Positions 26,286 through 33,754 of a stretch of 64,000 bases of DNA are shown piece after piece. This DNA comes from Spirosoma rhododendri. Lineage in GTDB: Bacteria > Bacteroidota > Bacteroidia > Cytophagales > Spirosomataceae. Made by a program: the position numbers and the translations under genes. A model generated the notes under the pieces. It ran no database searches and had not been told where the DNA came from. It saw only the letters and a program-made list of their open reading frames with translations. The stretch covers positions 1,812,501 through 1,876,500 of the forward strand of contig NZ_CP051677.1 in the NCBI RefSeq assembly GCF_012849055.1, written 5' to 3'. Numbering within the stretch: position 1 is the first letter of the stretch; each line of letters starts with the position of its first letter.

Positions 26286-27500
26286 ATGTCATGCAAATCG
26301 TGTGCAACCGGCGGGTGCGGAACCCAGCGCGGAGCCGCCGACAAACCGGGCGAAAAAACAGCCGGTTGCGGCTCCGCCGGTGGATGTAGCACAGGCGGTT
26401 GCAACAAATTGAATTCGTTCGACTGGCTGAGCGACATCGCCATGCCCGGTCCTAAGAAATACGACGTTGTTGAAGTAAAATTCAAAGGCGGTCGCAAAGA
26501 ATACTACCGCAACGTTCATCAGCTCGACCTGACCACCGGCGATTACGTCGTGGTCGAAATGCAGTCGGGCTTCCACATTGGTTCGGTGTCGTTGCAGGGT
26601 GAATTGGTGCGGTTACAGGTGAAGAAGCGTGGCGTTAAAGTCAACGACGATACCAAAGTTGTTCACCGAATCGCGACGCCCAAAGACATGGACCGCCACG
26701 AGCAGGCCATGCTTCGTGATCTGCCTGCCCTCTACCGGGCCCGCGAGATTATCCGCGAACTGAAGCTGAATATGAAACTCTCCGACGTGGAGTTTCAGTC
26801 TGACAACACTAAAGCGACATTCTTCTACTCGTCAGAAGAGCGGGTCGATTTTCGGGAGCTGATCAAGATGCTGGCGGGTGAATTCAAAGCCCGCATCGAG
26901 ATGCGTCAGATCAGTCTGCGGCAGGAAGCAGGGCGGCTGGGAGGTATCGGGTCGTGTGGTCGCGAATTGTGTTGCTCGACCTGGCTCACCGACTTCAAGA
27001 ACATTGCGACCTCGGCCGCACGCTATCAGAATCTGTCACTGAATCCGGCCAAGCTGTCGGGACAGTGTGGGCGATTAAAGTGCTGCCTGAACTACGAGCT
27101 GGATACGTACATGGATGCCCTGCGCGACGTTCCATCGATCGACAAACCGCTTGAAACGCAGAAAGGCCGGGCCTGGCTTCAGAAGACTGATATCTTCCGC
27201 AAGCTGATGTGGTTTGGGTACAGTTCAGAAAGTACGTGGCACCCACTACCGATCAGTCGTGTTACTGAAATTCTTGAACTCAACAAGCGGGGTGTTATCC
27301 CCGAATCGTTTGAGGTGCTGACGCCAGTTGGTGAGAAAGAGCCCGTTAAAGCGGCTGCGCTGAACAGCGATCTGCAAAAGCTCGACGCCAAGTATGCTAC
27401 GCGCAGCAGCAGTGCCAGAAAGAAAAAGAAGAAGTCGAAAGGTAGCGGTAGTAAGCCAGCCGGTGCTACATCAAAACCAATCGGCAACGACAACGCGTAA
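26286..27500 (+). CDS. ricT: PSP1-domain protein, RicT (YaaT) family
   Basis: A 404-residue homologue of RicT, which in Bacillus forms an iron-sulfur-containing complex with RicA and RicF and influences RNase Y-dependent mRNA maturation. The PSP1 C-terminal domain covers about residues 60-270, with the conserved Cys cluster SCGRELCC and QCGRLKCCLNYE (about 223-268). The N-terminus is unusually Cys/Gly rich (about ten Cys in the first 40 residues, CKSCATGGCG, GGCSTGGCNK), suggesting an extra metal or cluster site. The C-terminus is a Lys/Ser-rich basic tail (RKKKKKSKGS), likely disordered. RicA and RicF are not evident here. The start codon lies 9 bp after a large hairpin element, an unusual translation-start context. 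In other Bacteroidota a PSP1 gene often lies near gldH; here they are 3 kb apart. Confidence 0.9.
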   Translation: MSCKSCATGGCGTQRGAADKPGEKTAGCGSAGGCSTGGCNKLNSFDWLSDIAMPGPKKYDVVEVKFKGGRKEYYRNVHQLDLTTGDYVVVEMQSGFHIGSVSLQGELVRLQVKKRGVKVNDDTKVVHRIATPKDMDRHEQAMLRDLPALYRAREIIRELKLNMKLSDVEFQSDNTKATFFYSSEERVDFRELIKMLAGEFKARIEMRQISLRQEAGRLGGIGSCGRELCCSTWLTDFKNIATSAARYQNLSLNPAKLSGQCGRLKCCLNYELDTYMDALRDVPSIDKPLETQKGRAWLQKTDIFRKLMWFGYSSESTWHPLPISRVTEILELNKRGVIPESFEVLTPVGEKEPVKAAALNSDLQKLDAKYATRSSSARKKKKKSKGSGSKPAGATSKPIGNDNA

Positions 27501-27515
27501 CGCAAGTCGTTTGAG

Positions 27516-27576
27516 AACAGCGGAGTAGACTACTGTGGCCCAACTGGCGTCGGCAATGGTCTACTCCGCTGTTTTT
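27516..27576. terminator. Bidirectional terminator between ricT and the plug-like gene
   Basis: AACAGCGGAGTAGAC (27516-27530) pairs perfectly with GTCTACTCCGCTGTT (27559-27573), followed by Ts on the plus strand. A 28-nt loop separates the arms. It lies between two convergent genes. Confidence 0.8.
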
Positions 27577-28006
27577 ATAGCCCTGCCTTCGTGGTGATGA
27601 GCAGCAGGCCCTGCTTCGCATTTGGTCCGTACAGCATTTCCGCCCTGACGCTGTCGAGGGTAGTGATCGACGCGACATCTGCTTGTTTCAGTCGCTTGAT
27701 TTGAGCCACTGTCGCCACCTTACCATCCAGTATATAAGTCGGTTCGCCTGTTGTCCGGGAACGCAGCCAGTCCGGAGCCGCTCGCCTGACCGCGGGGTCC
27801 TGCTTCGCCAGCGACCGAAAAGCAGGGTTTAGGTGCGTGCCGGGAAAAATAACCGGCGCTGGTGCCTGTTTATACGATGGCTGAACCGCTTGTTTAGCCT
27901 TTCCAGGCTGCACTGAGTCGATGGCAATCCAGCTCTTCGCCGGTGTGCCAATTACCCGGCTGGCCGAAACAGTAAGTAATACGATCAAAAAAGTGAACCG
28001 TTTCAT
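27575..28006 (-). CDS. Small secreted protein with TonB-plug-like C-terminal domain
   Basis: A 143-residue exported protein with a signal peptide (MKRFTFLIVLLTVSASRVIG). Residues about 88-143 look like a stand-alone plug domain of TonB-dependent receptors: TYILDGKVA, then VASITTLDSVRAEMLYGPNAKQG and LLLITTKAG. This mirrors the usual plug pattern of a VIDG strand, a conserved IxSIxVL strand, YG, and GVxLITTK. There is no barrel and no receptor gene adjacent. It lies 205 bp downstream of the M56 protease gene on the same strand; plug-like domains are known to occur with or on M56/BlaR1-type proteins in Bacteroidota, so it is probably part of that signalling cassette. Function is unknown. Confidence 0.7.
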   Translation of the reverse strand: MKRFTFLIVLLTVSASRVIGTPAKSWIAIDSVQPGKAKQAVQPSYKQAPAPVIFPGTHLNPAFRSLAKQDPAVRRAAPDWLRSRTTGEPTYILDGKVATVAQIKRLKQADVASITTLDSVRAEMLYGPNAKQGLLLITTKAGL

Positions 28007-28211
28007 TCGTTGGATTACGCTGTTGGATGAACGCTTCTTTGACCAGAATGATGTCGCTCGGTTTAACGGCCCGGCCTATCGGGAGCTACCTGTGTGGGAA
28101 GGGCTAAAACCGGGAGCAGTTAGGCTGCGTCACATGCATGAATGGCAATCGCAACGGCCAGAACTGATTTAAGTAAAACTTGTCAGAACGATTCGTGAAT
28201 GAGTATCAGAC

Positions 28212-30056
28212 CTATTTGTTTACCACGTACAGAAGCAGTGCAACAGTTACCACACGCTTGTTGACGGGGTCATATTTCGTCCTTTTCACAACGGCATACA
28301 GCCTATCTGCTGTCAATAAGTCAACCGCGTTTACATCAGCTGGCTGATTATTAATGAAGATGGCTGCTGCTTTACTTTCGTCGTCAACTACCAACGACTT
28401 GTTTGCCTTCACCAGAATCCCGCTGATTTTGGTTGATTTATTGTCGAAATAAGCCCGGTCGTATCGGGTAGATACACCATCGGGAGCAGGGATTTTCCAC
28501 CTGGCATGATAAATCATTGTCTCTAGCTCAGGGTAGCTAGTCGATTCAATAATTGCTTCTTCGTCGTTCGTCGAGGTGCGCCGGAGCGCCATGGGAAACG
28601 ATTGGGCTACATCGTTTATAGAGCTAATACCCCTGCTTTTGTCGAAAGGGCCAATCAGAACGTAACCAGCTATCGTTGTGATTGGCATTCTGCCATCAGT
28701 CGCTGTATCACAACTACTTGCTGATCCACCATTTATTCTGGCGATGGTAACGTCGATTTGGTCGATGTAAGAAAGAGAGGGATCGTATTTTATCTGGCGA
28801 AGCTGAAGCTTGTGGTTATGCTTGTTCAGTTCGTGTTGCAGACCGCCCAGATCGTCCAGCGATGTCTTTGGCGTAATGATCCAGTACAGGACGTTGCCTC
28901 GATAAACAACAAGCCGCGACTGACTGACTTGAGCAGAATCAGTGAGAACTGTTTTCTCCGCTGGATTGGCGATGGCTGTTTCAACCGATTGAGCTAACAT
29001 TTTCGTACGTACGTCCGTATGCCCTGTATCGCTCGGGATGTATGGTGCTAGCGTCGGCTCATTCTCTGTACTTGTCCCCGCGGATGATACCTCTACAGCC
29101 CGGGCCACGGGAGCCACTAGCTGTTCCGCCTTGTGTCGTGCGAATGCCGTTACCATAGTCAGGCTCAAAGTCATGACAACCGGATACTTGAGCATATGGA
29201 ACCAGCGCGACCGCTGGCGGTTCATCATCCTGATTCGATCGCGGAGTTGCGACGCACTAAAGGAATTCGTAATGGGTAATGAGCCCGACGCTATGCTGAC
29301 CTTAACCAGGTTATACTGATACGTTCTGGCGTCCACCCCTTCGGCCAGAACAGCCTGGTCGGCGCAGAATTCGAGCGTTTGGTGAACGAGTCGGCGAAAG
29401 AGGTAGGCCGCCGGGTTCAGCCAGAACACAGCGCAGACGCTTTCCGCCATAATCATGTCCAGGCTATGCCGCTGGCGAACATGGACGCGCTCGTGCCGCA
29501 GAATCTGATCTAGTTCATCCCCCGTATGCCGGGCCGGGTTTAGCACTACCCAGCGGAGAAATGAAAACGGCGCACTGACTGCGGAGTTTGTTACCAGCGT
29601 AAATGCATCGAATTGCTCCCGGTCTGAGCGTCGGACAAGCCGCCAGATCGACAGTAACTGAAGCACAAAACGCCCGGCCAGCAGGATCAGGCCAGTCAGG
29701 TAAATACCAATGAGAGCCAGTTGCCACGACCAGCCAAAACGTGCCAGTCGGCGGATGGGCGCAACCGGGTACGCGCGTCCATTGGGAAATGTGATGGTAA
29801 CGGGCGGGTGGGGTGGTGCCTGGGGTAGCACTTTCGGCGCAATAACCTGTGCTGTGTGCTGCATGGCAAACCGCACCCGATCGGGACGCCAGTCGGGAAA
29901 CTGTAGGGCTGGTAAAATCAGCACCGACAGAATACCCAGCCAGAGCATCAGGCGATTGGTCTGAAAAAACGTTTCGCGCCGGAGGAGTAAGTAAAAAGCT
30001 ACGCTCACCACGGTCAGCAGCCCATTGGCCAGCAACACATAACGCAGTGTTTCCAT
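28212..30056 (-). CDS. M56 family metallopeptidase, BlaR1/MecR1-like transmembrane sensor
   Basis: A 614-residue membrane protein expected to sense a signal and cleave or inactivate the BlaI-type repressor encoded just upstream. The N-terminal 300 residues contain hydrophobic segments at about 5-25, 35-50, 105-130 and 285-305, as in BlaR1. The cytoplasmic zinc protease motif is RHERVHVRQRHSLD (HExxH at about residues 189-193) with the third ligand in EFCADQAVL (about 227). The 300-residue C-terminal part is outside the membrane and is not a beta-lactamase-like sensor as far as I can see. Its last 50 residues (FINNQPADVNAVDLL, then VALLLYVV) resemble a degenerate TonB-plug module. It starts 38 bp after blaI and forms an operon with it. 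The ligand is unknown. Confidence 0.9.
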   Translation of the reverse strand: METLRYVLLANGLLTVVSVAFYLLLRRETFFQTNRLMLWLGILSVLILPALQFPDWRPDRVRFAMQHTAQVIAPKVLPQAPPHPPVTITFPNGRAYPVAPIRRLARFGWSWQLALIGIYLTGLILLAGRFVLQLLSIWRLVRRSDREQFDAFTLVTNSAVSAPFSFLRWVVLNPARHTGDELDQILRHERVHVRQRHSLDMIMAESVCAVFWLNPAAYLFRRLVHQTLEFCADQAVLAEGVDARTYQYNLVKVSIASGSLPITNSFSASQLRDRIRMMNRQRSRWFHMLKYPVVMTLSLTMVTAFARHKAEQLVAPVARAVEVSSAGTSTENEPTLAPYIPSDTGHTDVRTKMLAQSVETAIANPAEKTVLTDSAQVSQSRLVVYRGNVLYWIITPKTSLDDLGGLQHELNKHNHKLQLRQIKYDPSLSYIDQIDVTIARINGGSASSCDTATDGRMPITTIAGYVLIGPFDKSRGISSINDVAQSFPMALRRTSTNDEEAIIESTSYPELETMIYHARWKIPAPDGVSTRYDRAYFDNKSTKISGILVKANKSLVVDDESKAAAIFINNQPADVNAVDLLTADRLYAVVKRTKYDPVNKRVVTVALLLYVVNK

Positions 30057-30094
30057 CGTTGTAGAGATGACGCAGGGTGGTGAAGCGGTAAAAC

Positions 30095-30457
30095 TTACTT
30101 TTTCTGTTCGATGAGGGCTAGAATCTCGCGCAGTTCGTCGGCCGAAATCTTCTCATTTTCAGCAAAGTAGCTAACCAGATTCTTGTATGAATTATCGAAA
30201 TAATCGCCAACGACCTTTTTCAGAACGAAGCGGTTTTGATAAAATTCTTTCGAGATAATAGGGTAATACTCGTGGGTATTGCCGAAGGCTTTGTGACCCA
30301 CGTACCCTTTTTCTTCCAGATTACGGATGATCGTCGATACCGTGTTGTAGTGCAGAGGAGGATCGGTGAAAAGCGGTACCATGTCTTTCACGTAAGCCTG
30401 CTCCAGCTTCCACAGCACCTGCATGACTTCCTCTTCTTTAGCTGTCAATTTCTCCAT
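30095..30457 (-). CDS. BlaI/MecI/CopY family transcriptional repressor
   Basis: A 120-residue winged-helix repressor. The N-terminal 75 residues hold the DNA-binding domain: EEEVMQVLWKLEQAYVKDMV, then the recognition helix region YNTVSTIIRNLEEKGYVGHK. The rest is the dimerisation domain, including the segment FVLKKVVGDYFDNSYKNLVSYF. It is the first gene of an operon with the M56 protease, the usual repressor-antirepressor pair. It probably represses its own operon: the 10-bp palindrome AGTTATAACT (30465-30474) overlaps its -7 promoter element. The ATG at 30457 lies about 5 bp from the -7 element, so its message may be leaderless. Confidence 0.94.
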   Translation of the reverse strand: MEKLTAKEEEVMQVLWKLEQAYVKDMVPLFTDPPLHYNTVSTIIRNLEEKGYVGHKAFGNTHEYYPIISKEFYQNRFVLKKVVGDYFDNSYKNLVSYFAENEKISADELREILALIEQKK

Positions 30458-30461
30458 AAAT

Positions 30462-30491
30462 CAAAGTTATAACTAGTAATGTCGTTTGCAA
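30462..30491 (-). promoter_or_regulatory. blaI promoter with overlapping palindrome
   Basis: On the minus strand TTG (30491-30489), 19 bp, TAACTTTG (30469-30462) is a full consensus match. The palindrome AGTTATAACT at 30465-30474 overlaps the -7 element and is a candidate repressor site. The start codon follows only 4 bp later. Confidence 0.7.
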
Positions 30492-30516
30492 ACTATTGTC
30501 GTAGTTTTTTTGCTGC

Positions 30517-30547
30517 TTGGCACCCTTCGCTGCCTGTCGTAGCTTTG
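30517..30547 (+). promoter_or_regulatory. gldH promoter
   Basis: TTG (30517-30519), 20 bp, TAGCTTTG (30540-30547) fits the consensus exactly. The gldH ATG at 30569 is 21 bp downstream of the -7 element. The blaI promoter faces the other way in the same gap. Confidence 0.75.
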
Positions 30548-30568
30548 CCTGTTCGCCTGAATCGATTT

Positions 30569-31057
30569 ATGAAACAAACGGGTCTGCTTCTACTGCTATT
30601 AACGGGGCTACTTACCGGCTGCGACTCCAACGCTGTTTTTAAAGAGTATACCGACATCAAAGACGAGAAGTGGTACATCAAAGATGCGCCGTCGTTCACG
30701 TTTGAGATCAAAGACGCGTCAGTTCCATACAACCTGTACTACAACCTGCGCAACAATCTGTCGTACGGCTATTACAACCTGTATCTGACCCGCTATCTGC
30801 GCGACAGTTCGGGCAAAGAAATAGAGTCGAAGCTGGATGAGCTGATTCTGATGGACCCCAAAACGGGTAAGCCCAACGGCGACGGGCTGGGCGATCTGTT
30901 CGACCACAAGTTTCTGTTTAAACGGAATTACCGGTTTCCTGGGCCGGGTAAATACACCATTCAAATCCGGCAGTATATGCGGCAGGACCCCCTGCTGAAC
31001 GTGCAGAGCGTTGGTATCACTGTCGAACAGGCCACACCAGCCAATTCACCGAACTAA
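30569..31057 (+). CDS. gldH: Gliding motility lipoprotein GldH
   Basis: A 162-residue lipoprotein (ATG at 30569) with signal peptide and lipobox LLTGC (Cys about 18). The body matches GldH as I know it: a W-Y-I-K-D-A-P segment, then the strand YNLYYNLRNNLSYGYYNLYL, KLDELILMD and the late FPGPGKYTIQIRQYMRQDPL. In Flavobacterium GldH is needed for gliding and is linked to the type IX secretion apparatus, which fits porV at the left edge. The start was moved in from an upstream in-frame ATG because the promoter and lipobox require it. The stop overlaps the next start (TAATG), so the PAP2 gene is translationally coupled. Confidence 0.88.
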   Translation: MKQTGLLLLLLTGLLTGCDSNAVFKEYTDIKDEKWYIKDAPSFTFEIKDASVPYNLYYNLRNNLSYGYYNLYLTRYLRDSSGKEIESKLDELILMDPKTGKPNGDGLGDLFDHKFLFKRNYRFPGPGKYTIQIRQYMRQDPLLNVQSVGITVEQATPANSPN

Positions 31058-31701
31058 TGCTTATCCGGCTTATCCGTTCCAATTACCAGTTCTTCCTGCC
31101 TTACGCGGTACTGTTGCTGGTGGTCGGTGTACTGCAACTGACGCGTTCACAGGAGCAACTGATGCAATGGGTCAACGTACGGAACACGCTCACTGCCGAC
31201 GAAATTTTCCCGTACGCTACCTACCTCGGCGATGGCGTCTTCTTTGTTTTCGTCTGCCTGTTGCTGGCAATCAACAACCGGCGAATCGGGGCTATGGCGT
31301 TTGCCAGTTTCGCGCTGTCGTCGCTGGTATCGTTATTCCTTAAGCTGGTGGTGTTTCCGCAGTCGGTACGGCCCCTGAAGATGTTTGAGCATTCGACCTA
31401 CCAATACCACATCATCAAGGGGCTGGATATTCACAGTTACAATAGCTTCCCGTCGGGCCATACGACATCGGCCTTTGCGCTGTTCGGCATGATGGCACTG
31501 ATTGACGAACGAAAGGGACGGGGCTGGTTTTTTCTGCTCCTGGCGGCTATGACGGGCTACTCGCGGGTGTACCTGTTTCAGCACTTTGTCGAAGATGCCT
31601 ACGTCGGTTCGATCGTTGGTACAGTCTCAACCCTTGTCGTGTACTTGCTGATGTATCGTTGGGTGACCCAATACCAAAAGAAAGACCGGCCAACGGTATA
31701 A
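31057..31701 (+). CDS. PAP2-superfamily membrane phosphatase
   Basis: A 214-residue integral membrane protein with about five hydrophobic segments. The three phosphatase motifs are visible: a Lys...ArgPro segment (KLVVFPQSVRP, about residues 104-114, spacing slightly longer than the textbook KX6RP), the central FPSGHTTSAF (about 129-138, catalytic His in PSGH) and SRVYLFQHFVEDAYVGS (about 170-186, nucleophile His and Asp). Such enzymes dephosphorylate undecaprenyl diphosphate, phosphatidic acid or related lipids. The start codon overlaps the gldH stop by one base (TAATG). A hairpin at the end overlaps the stop codon. Substrate cannot be told. Confidence 0.9.
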   Translation: MLIRLIRSNYQFFLPYAVLLLVVGVLQLTRSQEQLMQWVNVRNTLTADEIFPYATYLGDGVFFVFVCLLLAINNRRIGAMAFASFALSSLVSLFLKLVVFPQSVRPLKMFEHSTYQYHIIKGLDIHSYNSFPSGHTTSAFALFGMMALIDERKGRGWFFLLLAAMTGYSRVYLFQHFVEDAYVGSIVGTVSTLVVYLLMYRWVTQYQKKDRPTV

Positions 31702-31713
31702 ACCGGGCCGGTC
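31684..31713. terminator. Hairpin between PAP2 and DUF4293 genes
   Basis: GACCGGCC (31684-31691) pairs with GGCCGGTC (31706-31713). The PAP2 stop codon is in the loop. On the minus strand the stem is followed by a T-rich stretch, so it is better placed to end the DUF4293 transcript. Confidence 0.55.
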
Positions 31714-31734
31714 AGGAAAACAAGGCAGACTGAT

Positions 31735-32244
31735 TTACCGCAGGCGGTCGGAGCCGCGCACCAGCTTTTCGTCGCGCCGGATAAAGCGGTTCGCCAGCGC
31801 ATTGAAGATCAACGCAGCAATCAGCGCATAGAATCCCGGCAGGTAATCGCCCTGATCGCCGGGGTTACCGTAACTCTTACCCATGTAAAGCGTACGGTAC
31901 AGCACAATACCCATGATAGCCGTCAGCATAATGGCGTTGACGGCACACAGAGCCGTTTGCGTCAGGCGATTCCGGTATTGAAAGACGGCATACAGCGATA
32001 TCACACCGACAATAGCAATCAGCAGAGCCAGATACCAGACCGGTGTAACGGCTGTAGCAGGCGCCAGCTGCTGAGGCAACCCCGCCTGCGGAGCTACGAC
32101 TTGCTGCTGACTGTACTCCAGCGCCGTTAGCTGGGCTATTTCTGGCGACTGCCTGCCCATCTTTACCCAGATTGGGTTCGCCAGTGCCACAACCATACAA
32201 ATGGTGATTAGTACTAAAAATATGCTTTGAACGCGTTGAATCAT
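31735..32244 (-). CDS. DUF4293-type membrane protein
   Basis: A 169-residue protein with four predicted membrane segments (about residues 5-22, 68-86, 97-115 and 134-152). It starts MIQRVQSIFLVLITICMVV, which I recognise as the DUF4293 N-terminus in Bacteroidota. The loop between helices 1 and 2 is Gln/Ala/Pro rich; the C-terminus is basic (RFIRRDEKLVRGSDRLR). Function is unknown. The ATG at 32244 is preferred over upstream in-frame codons because helix 1 begins right there. It is convergent with the PAP2 gene and divergent from mnmD. Confidence 0.8.
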   Translation of the reverse strand: MIQRVQSIFLVLITICMVVALANPIWVKMGRQSPEIAQLTALEYSQQQVVAPQAGLPQQLAPATAVTPVWYLALLIAIVGVISLYAVFQYRNRLTQTALCAVNAIMLTAIMGIVLYRTLYMGKSYGNPGDQGDYLPGFYALIAALIFNALANRFIRRDEKLVRGSDRLR

Positions 32245-32270
32245 AGATACGTCTGTGAGGTTGTATGCTA

Positions 32271-32278
32271 CAAAAGTA
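32271..32278 (-). promoter_or_regulatory. -7 promoter element (TACTTTTG) for the DUF4293 gene
   Basis: TACTTTTG on the minus strand matches TAnnTTTG and lies 27 bp upstream of the ATG. The nearest TTG is 24 bp further upstream (32305-32303), slightly beyond the usual spacing. Confidence 0.5.
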
Positions 32279-32295
32279 GCCGAAAAAAAAAGGAT

Positions 32296-32964
32296 ATGAG
32301 TACAACTATTCGGGTGGCTATGACGGCCGACGGATCGCATACGCTGGTGAACGGCGATTTTGAAAAAAGCTACCACTCCGTCTACGGCGCTTTACAGGAA
32401 TCGCAGCGGGTGTACATTGAACTGGGTTTGCTGCCCGCCTTTGAACGGTTTCCGGCCAATCCGATTACCTTGTTTGAAATGGGTTTTGGGTCGGGGCTGA
32501 ACGCACTTCTGACGCTCCGTGAAGCGGAGCAGCACCAGCGGCCGGTACATTACGTGGCTATCGATACCGACCCTGTACCGTCCAGCGAAACTCAACAGCT
32601 AAACTTCGACCAACTACTGGGTACGCACCATCTCGATGCCCTGCACGAGGCACCCTGGAATACAGTCGTAGCCATAACACCGTATTTTACACTGGAAAAG
32701 CGGCAGAGCCGGTTACAGGATTTTGACACCGATCAACGCTTTCACCTTGTTTATTTCGACGCGTTCTCGCCGACCTCCCAGCCCGAACTGTGGGAGGCCG
32801 ATATGTTCGGAAAACTGGCGGGGTTCTTGTTACCGGGTGGATTACTAACAACGTATTGTTCGAAAAGCGTTGTGCAGCGCGCCATGCGGACGGCTGGCCT
32901 GACGGTCGAAAAGCACTCCGGGCCCCACTACAAACGGAACGTGCTGCGGGCGGTCAAAAGTTGA
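32296..32964 (+). CDS. mnmD: tRNA 5-methylaminomethyl-2-thiouridine methyltransferase domain protein (MnmD type)
   Basis: A 222-residue SAM-dependent methyltransferase equivalent to the N-terminal domain of MnmC, without the oxidase half. It would finish the mnm5s2U modification at tRNA position 34. The motif LFEMGFGSGLNALLTL (about residues 55-70) is the SAM-binding loop. VHYVAIDTDPVP follows, and YFDAFSPTSQPELWEADMF (about 153-171) is the MnmC/MnmD signature. The stand-alone MnmD form is known in several bacteria. The ATG at 32296 follows an A-rich run and gives the usual N-terminus. Neighbours do not suggest an operon role. Confidence 0.86.
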   Translation: MSTTIRVAMTADGSHTLVNGDFEKSYHSVYGALQESQRVYIELGLLPAFERFPANPITLFEMGFGSGLNALLTLREAEQHQRPVHYVAIDTDPVPSSETQQLNFDQLLGTHHLDALHEAPWNTVVAITPYFTLEKRQSRLQDFDTDQRFHLVYFDAFSPTSQPELWEADMFGKLAGFLLPGGLLTTYCSKSVVQRAMRTAGLTVEKHSGPHYKRNVLRAVKS

Positions 32965-33042
32965 TCGACCACTAATTTTATTCACGGTTGAACGTTACAA
33001 CACTGACGGGTAGCTCCATACAGACAAACGCCCCATCCAGCT

Positions 33043-33630
33043 ATGAATCGTATCCTGTTTTTCACCGTTGCACTGGGGCTATTCGTCACTTGTGCGTTCC
33101 GAATGCCTGTGCCAGCCAGCAAACCGGCTGTCGTCAAGAATGAACCAAGGCATATCAAATGGCTGACGGTTCAACAAGCCTACGCACTAACCCAGAAGCA
33201 ACCCCGCAAATTTGTCATCGACGTATACACCGATTGGTGTGGCTGGTGTAAGGTCATGGACCGGGAAACCTTCTCGAATCCCGCCATCGTCGATTACGTC
33301 AACGCCAACTACTATCCGGTCCGCTTCAACGCAGAGCAAACGGCTGACGTTGTGCTGGGCAAGCAAACATTCAAGTATGTCGGTGGAGGGAGCCGGGGTG
33401 TCCACGAATTGGCGGCTGCCTTGCTCAAAAATCAGATGAGCTACCCGACTACGGTGTTTATGGATGAAAAATTCAACCTGATTCAGCCGATTCCCGGCTA
33501 CCTGGAGCCGCGTTTGTTTCACCAGATCATCACCTACTTCGGTGGCGACAACCATCAGAAAGAACCCTTCGATCAGTACAAAGCTGGTACTTACACCCGC
33601 ACGCATAAAACAACGCTGGCGGGTCGATAA
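33043..33630 (+). CDS. Exported thioredoxin-fold protein with CGWC motif
   Basis: A 195-residue protein with a signal peptide (MNRILFFTVALGLFVTCAFRM) and a thioredoxin fold of the DUF255/thioredoxin_7 type. The redox motif is DVYTDWCGWCKVMDRETF (about residues 60-77, Cys 66 and 69), followed by PAIVDYVNANYYPVRFN and the cis-proline loop SYPTTVFMDE (about 138-147). Such proteins act as periplasmic disulfide reductases or as holdases; the partner is unknown. A Cys at about 17 precedes the predicted cleavage region but is not in a lipobox, so secretion by signal peptidase I is more likely. A terminator follows. Confidence 0.86.
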   Translation: MNRILFFTVALGLFVTCAFRMPVPASKPAVVKNEPRHIKWLTVQQAYALTQKQPRKFVIDVYTDWCGWCKVMDRETFSNPAIVDYVNANYYPVRFNAEQTADVVLGKQTFKYVGGGSRGVHELAAALLKNQMSYPTTVFMDEKFNLIQPIPGYLEPRLFHQIITYFGGDNHQKEPFDQYKAGTYTRTHKTTLAGR

Positions 33631-33653
33631 CCGGTTAAACATTTGGTATAGTG

Positions 33654-33688
33654 CAGAAAGCGCAGTCAATTGGCTGCGCTTTCTGTTT
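33654..33688 (+). terminator. Terminator after the thioredoxin-fold gene
   Basis: CAGAAAGCGCAG (33654-33665) pairs perfectly with CTGCGCTTTCTG (33674-33685), 8-nt loop, then three Ts. Confidence 0.75.
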
Positions 33689-33711
33689 AGGTGGAAAAAT
33701 TAAATTATCTG

Positions 33712-33719
33712 TAAATTTG
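33712..33719 (+). promoter_or_regulatory. -7 promoter element (TAAATTTG) for the M13 peptidase gene
   Basis: TAAATTTG matches TAnnTTTG, 35 bp before the ATG at 33755. The upstream half is not a clear TTG. Confidence 0.5.
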
Positions 33720-33754
33720 ACCCCTTACACTCAACACAATTACGCGTGTACTAC

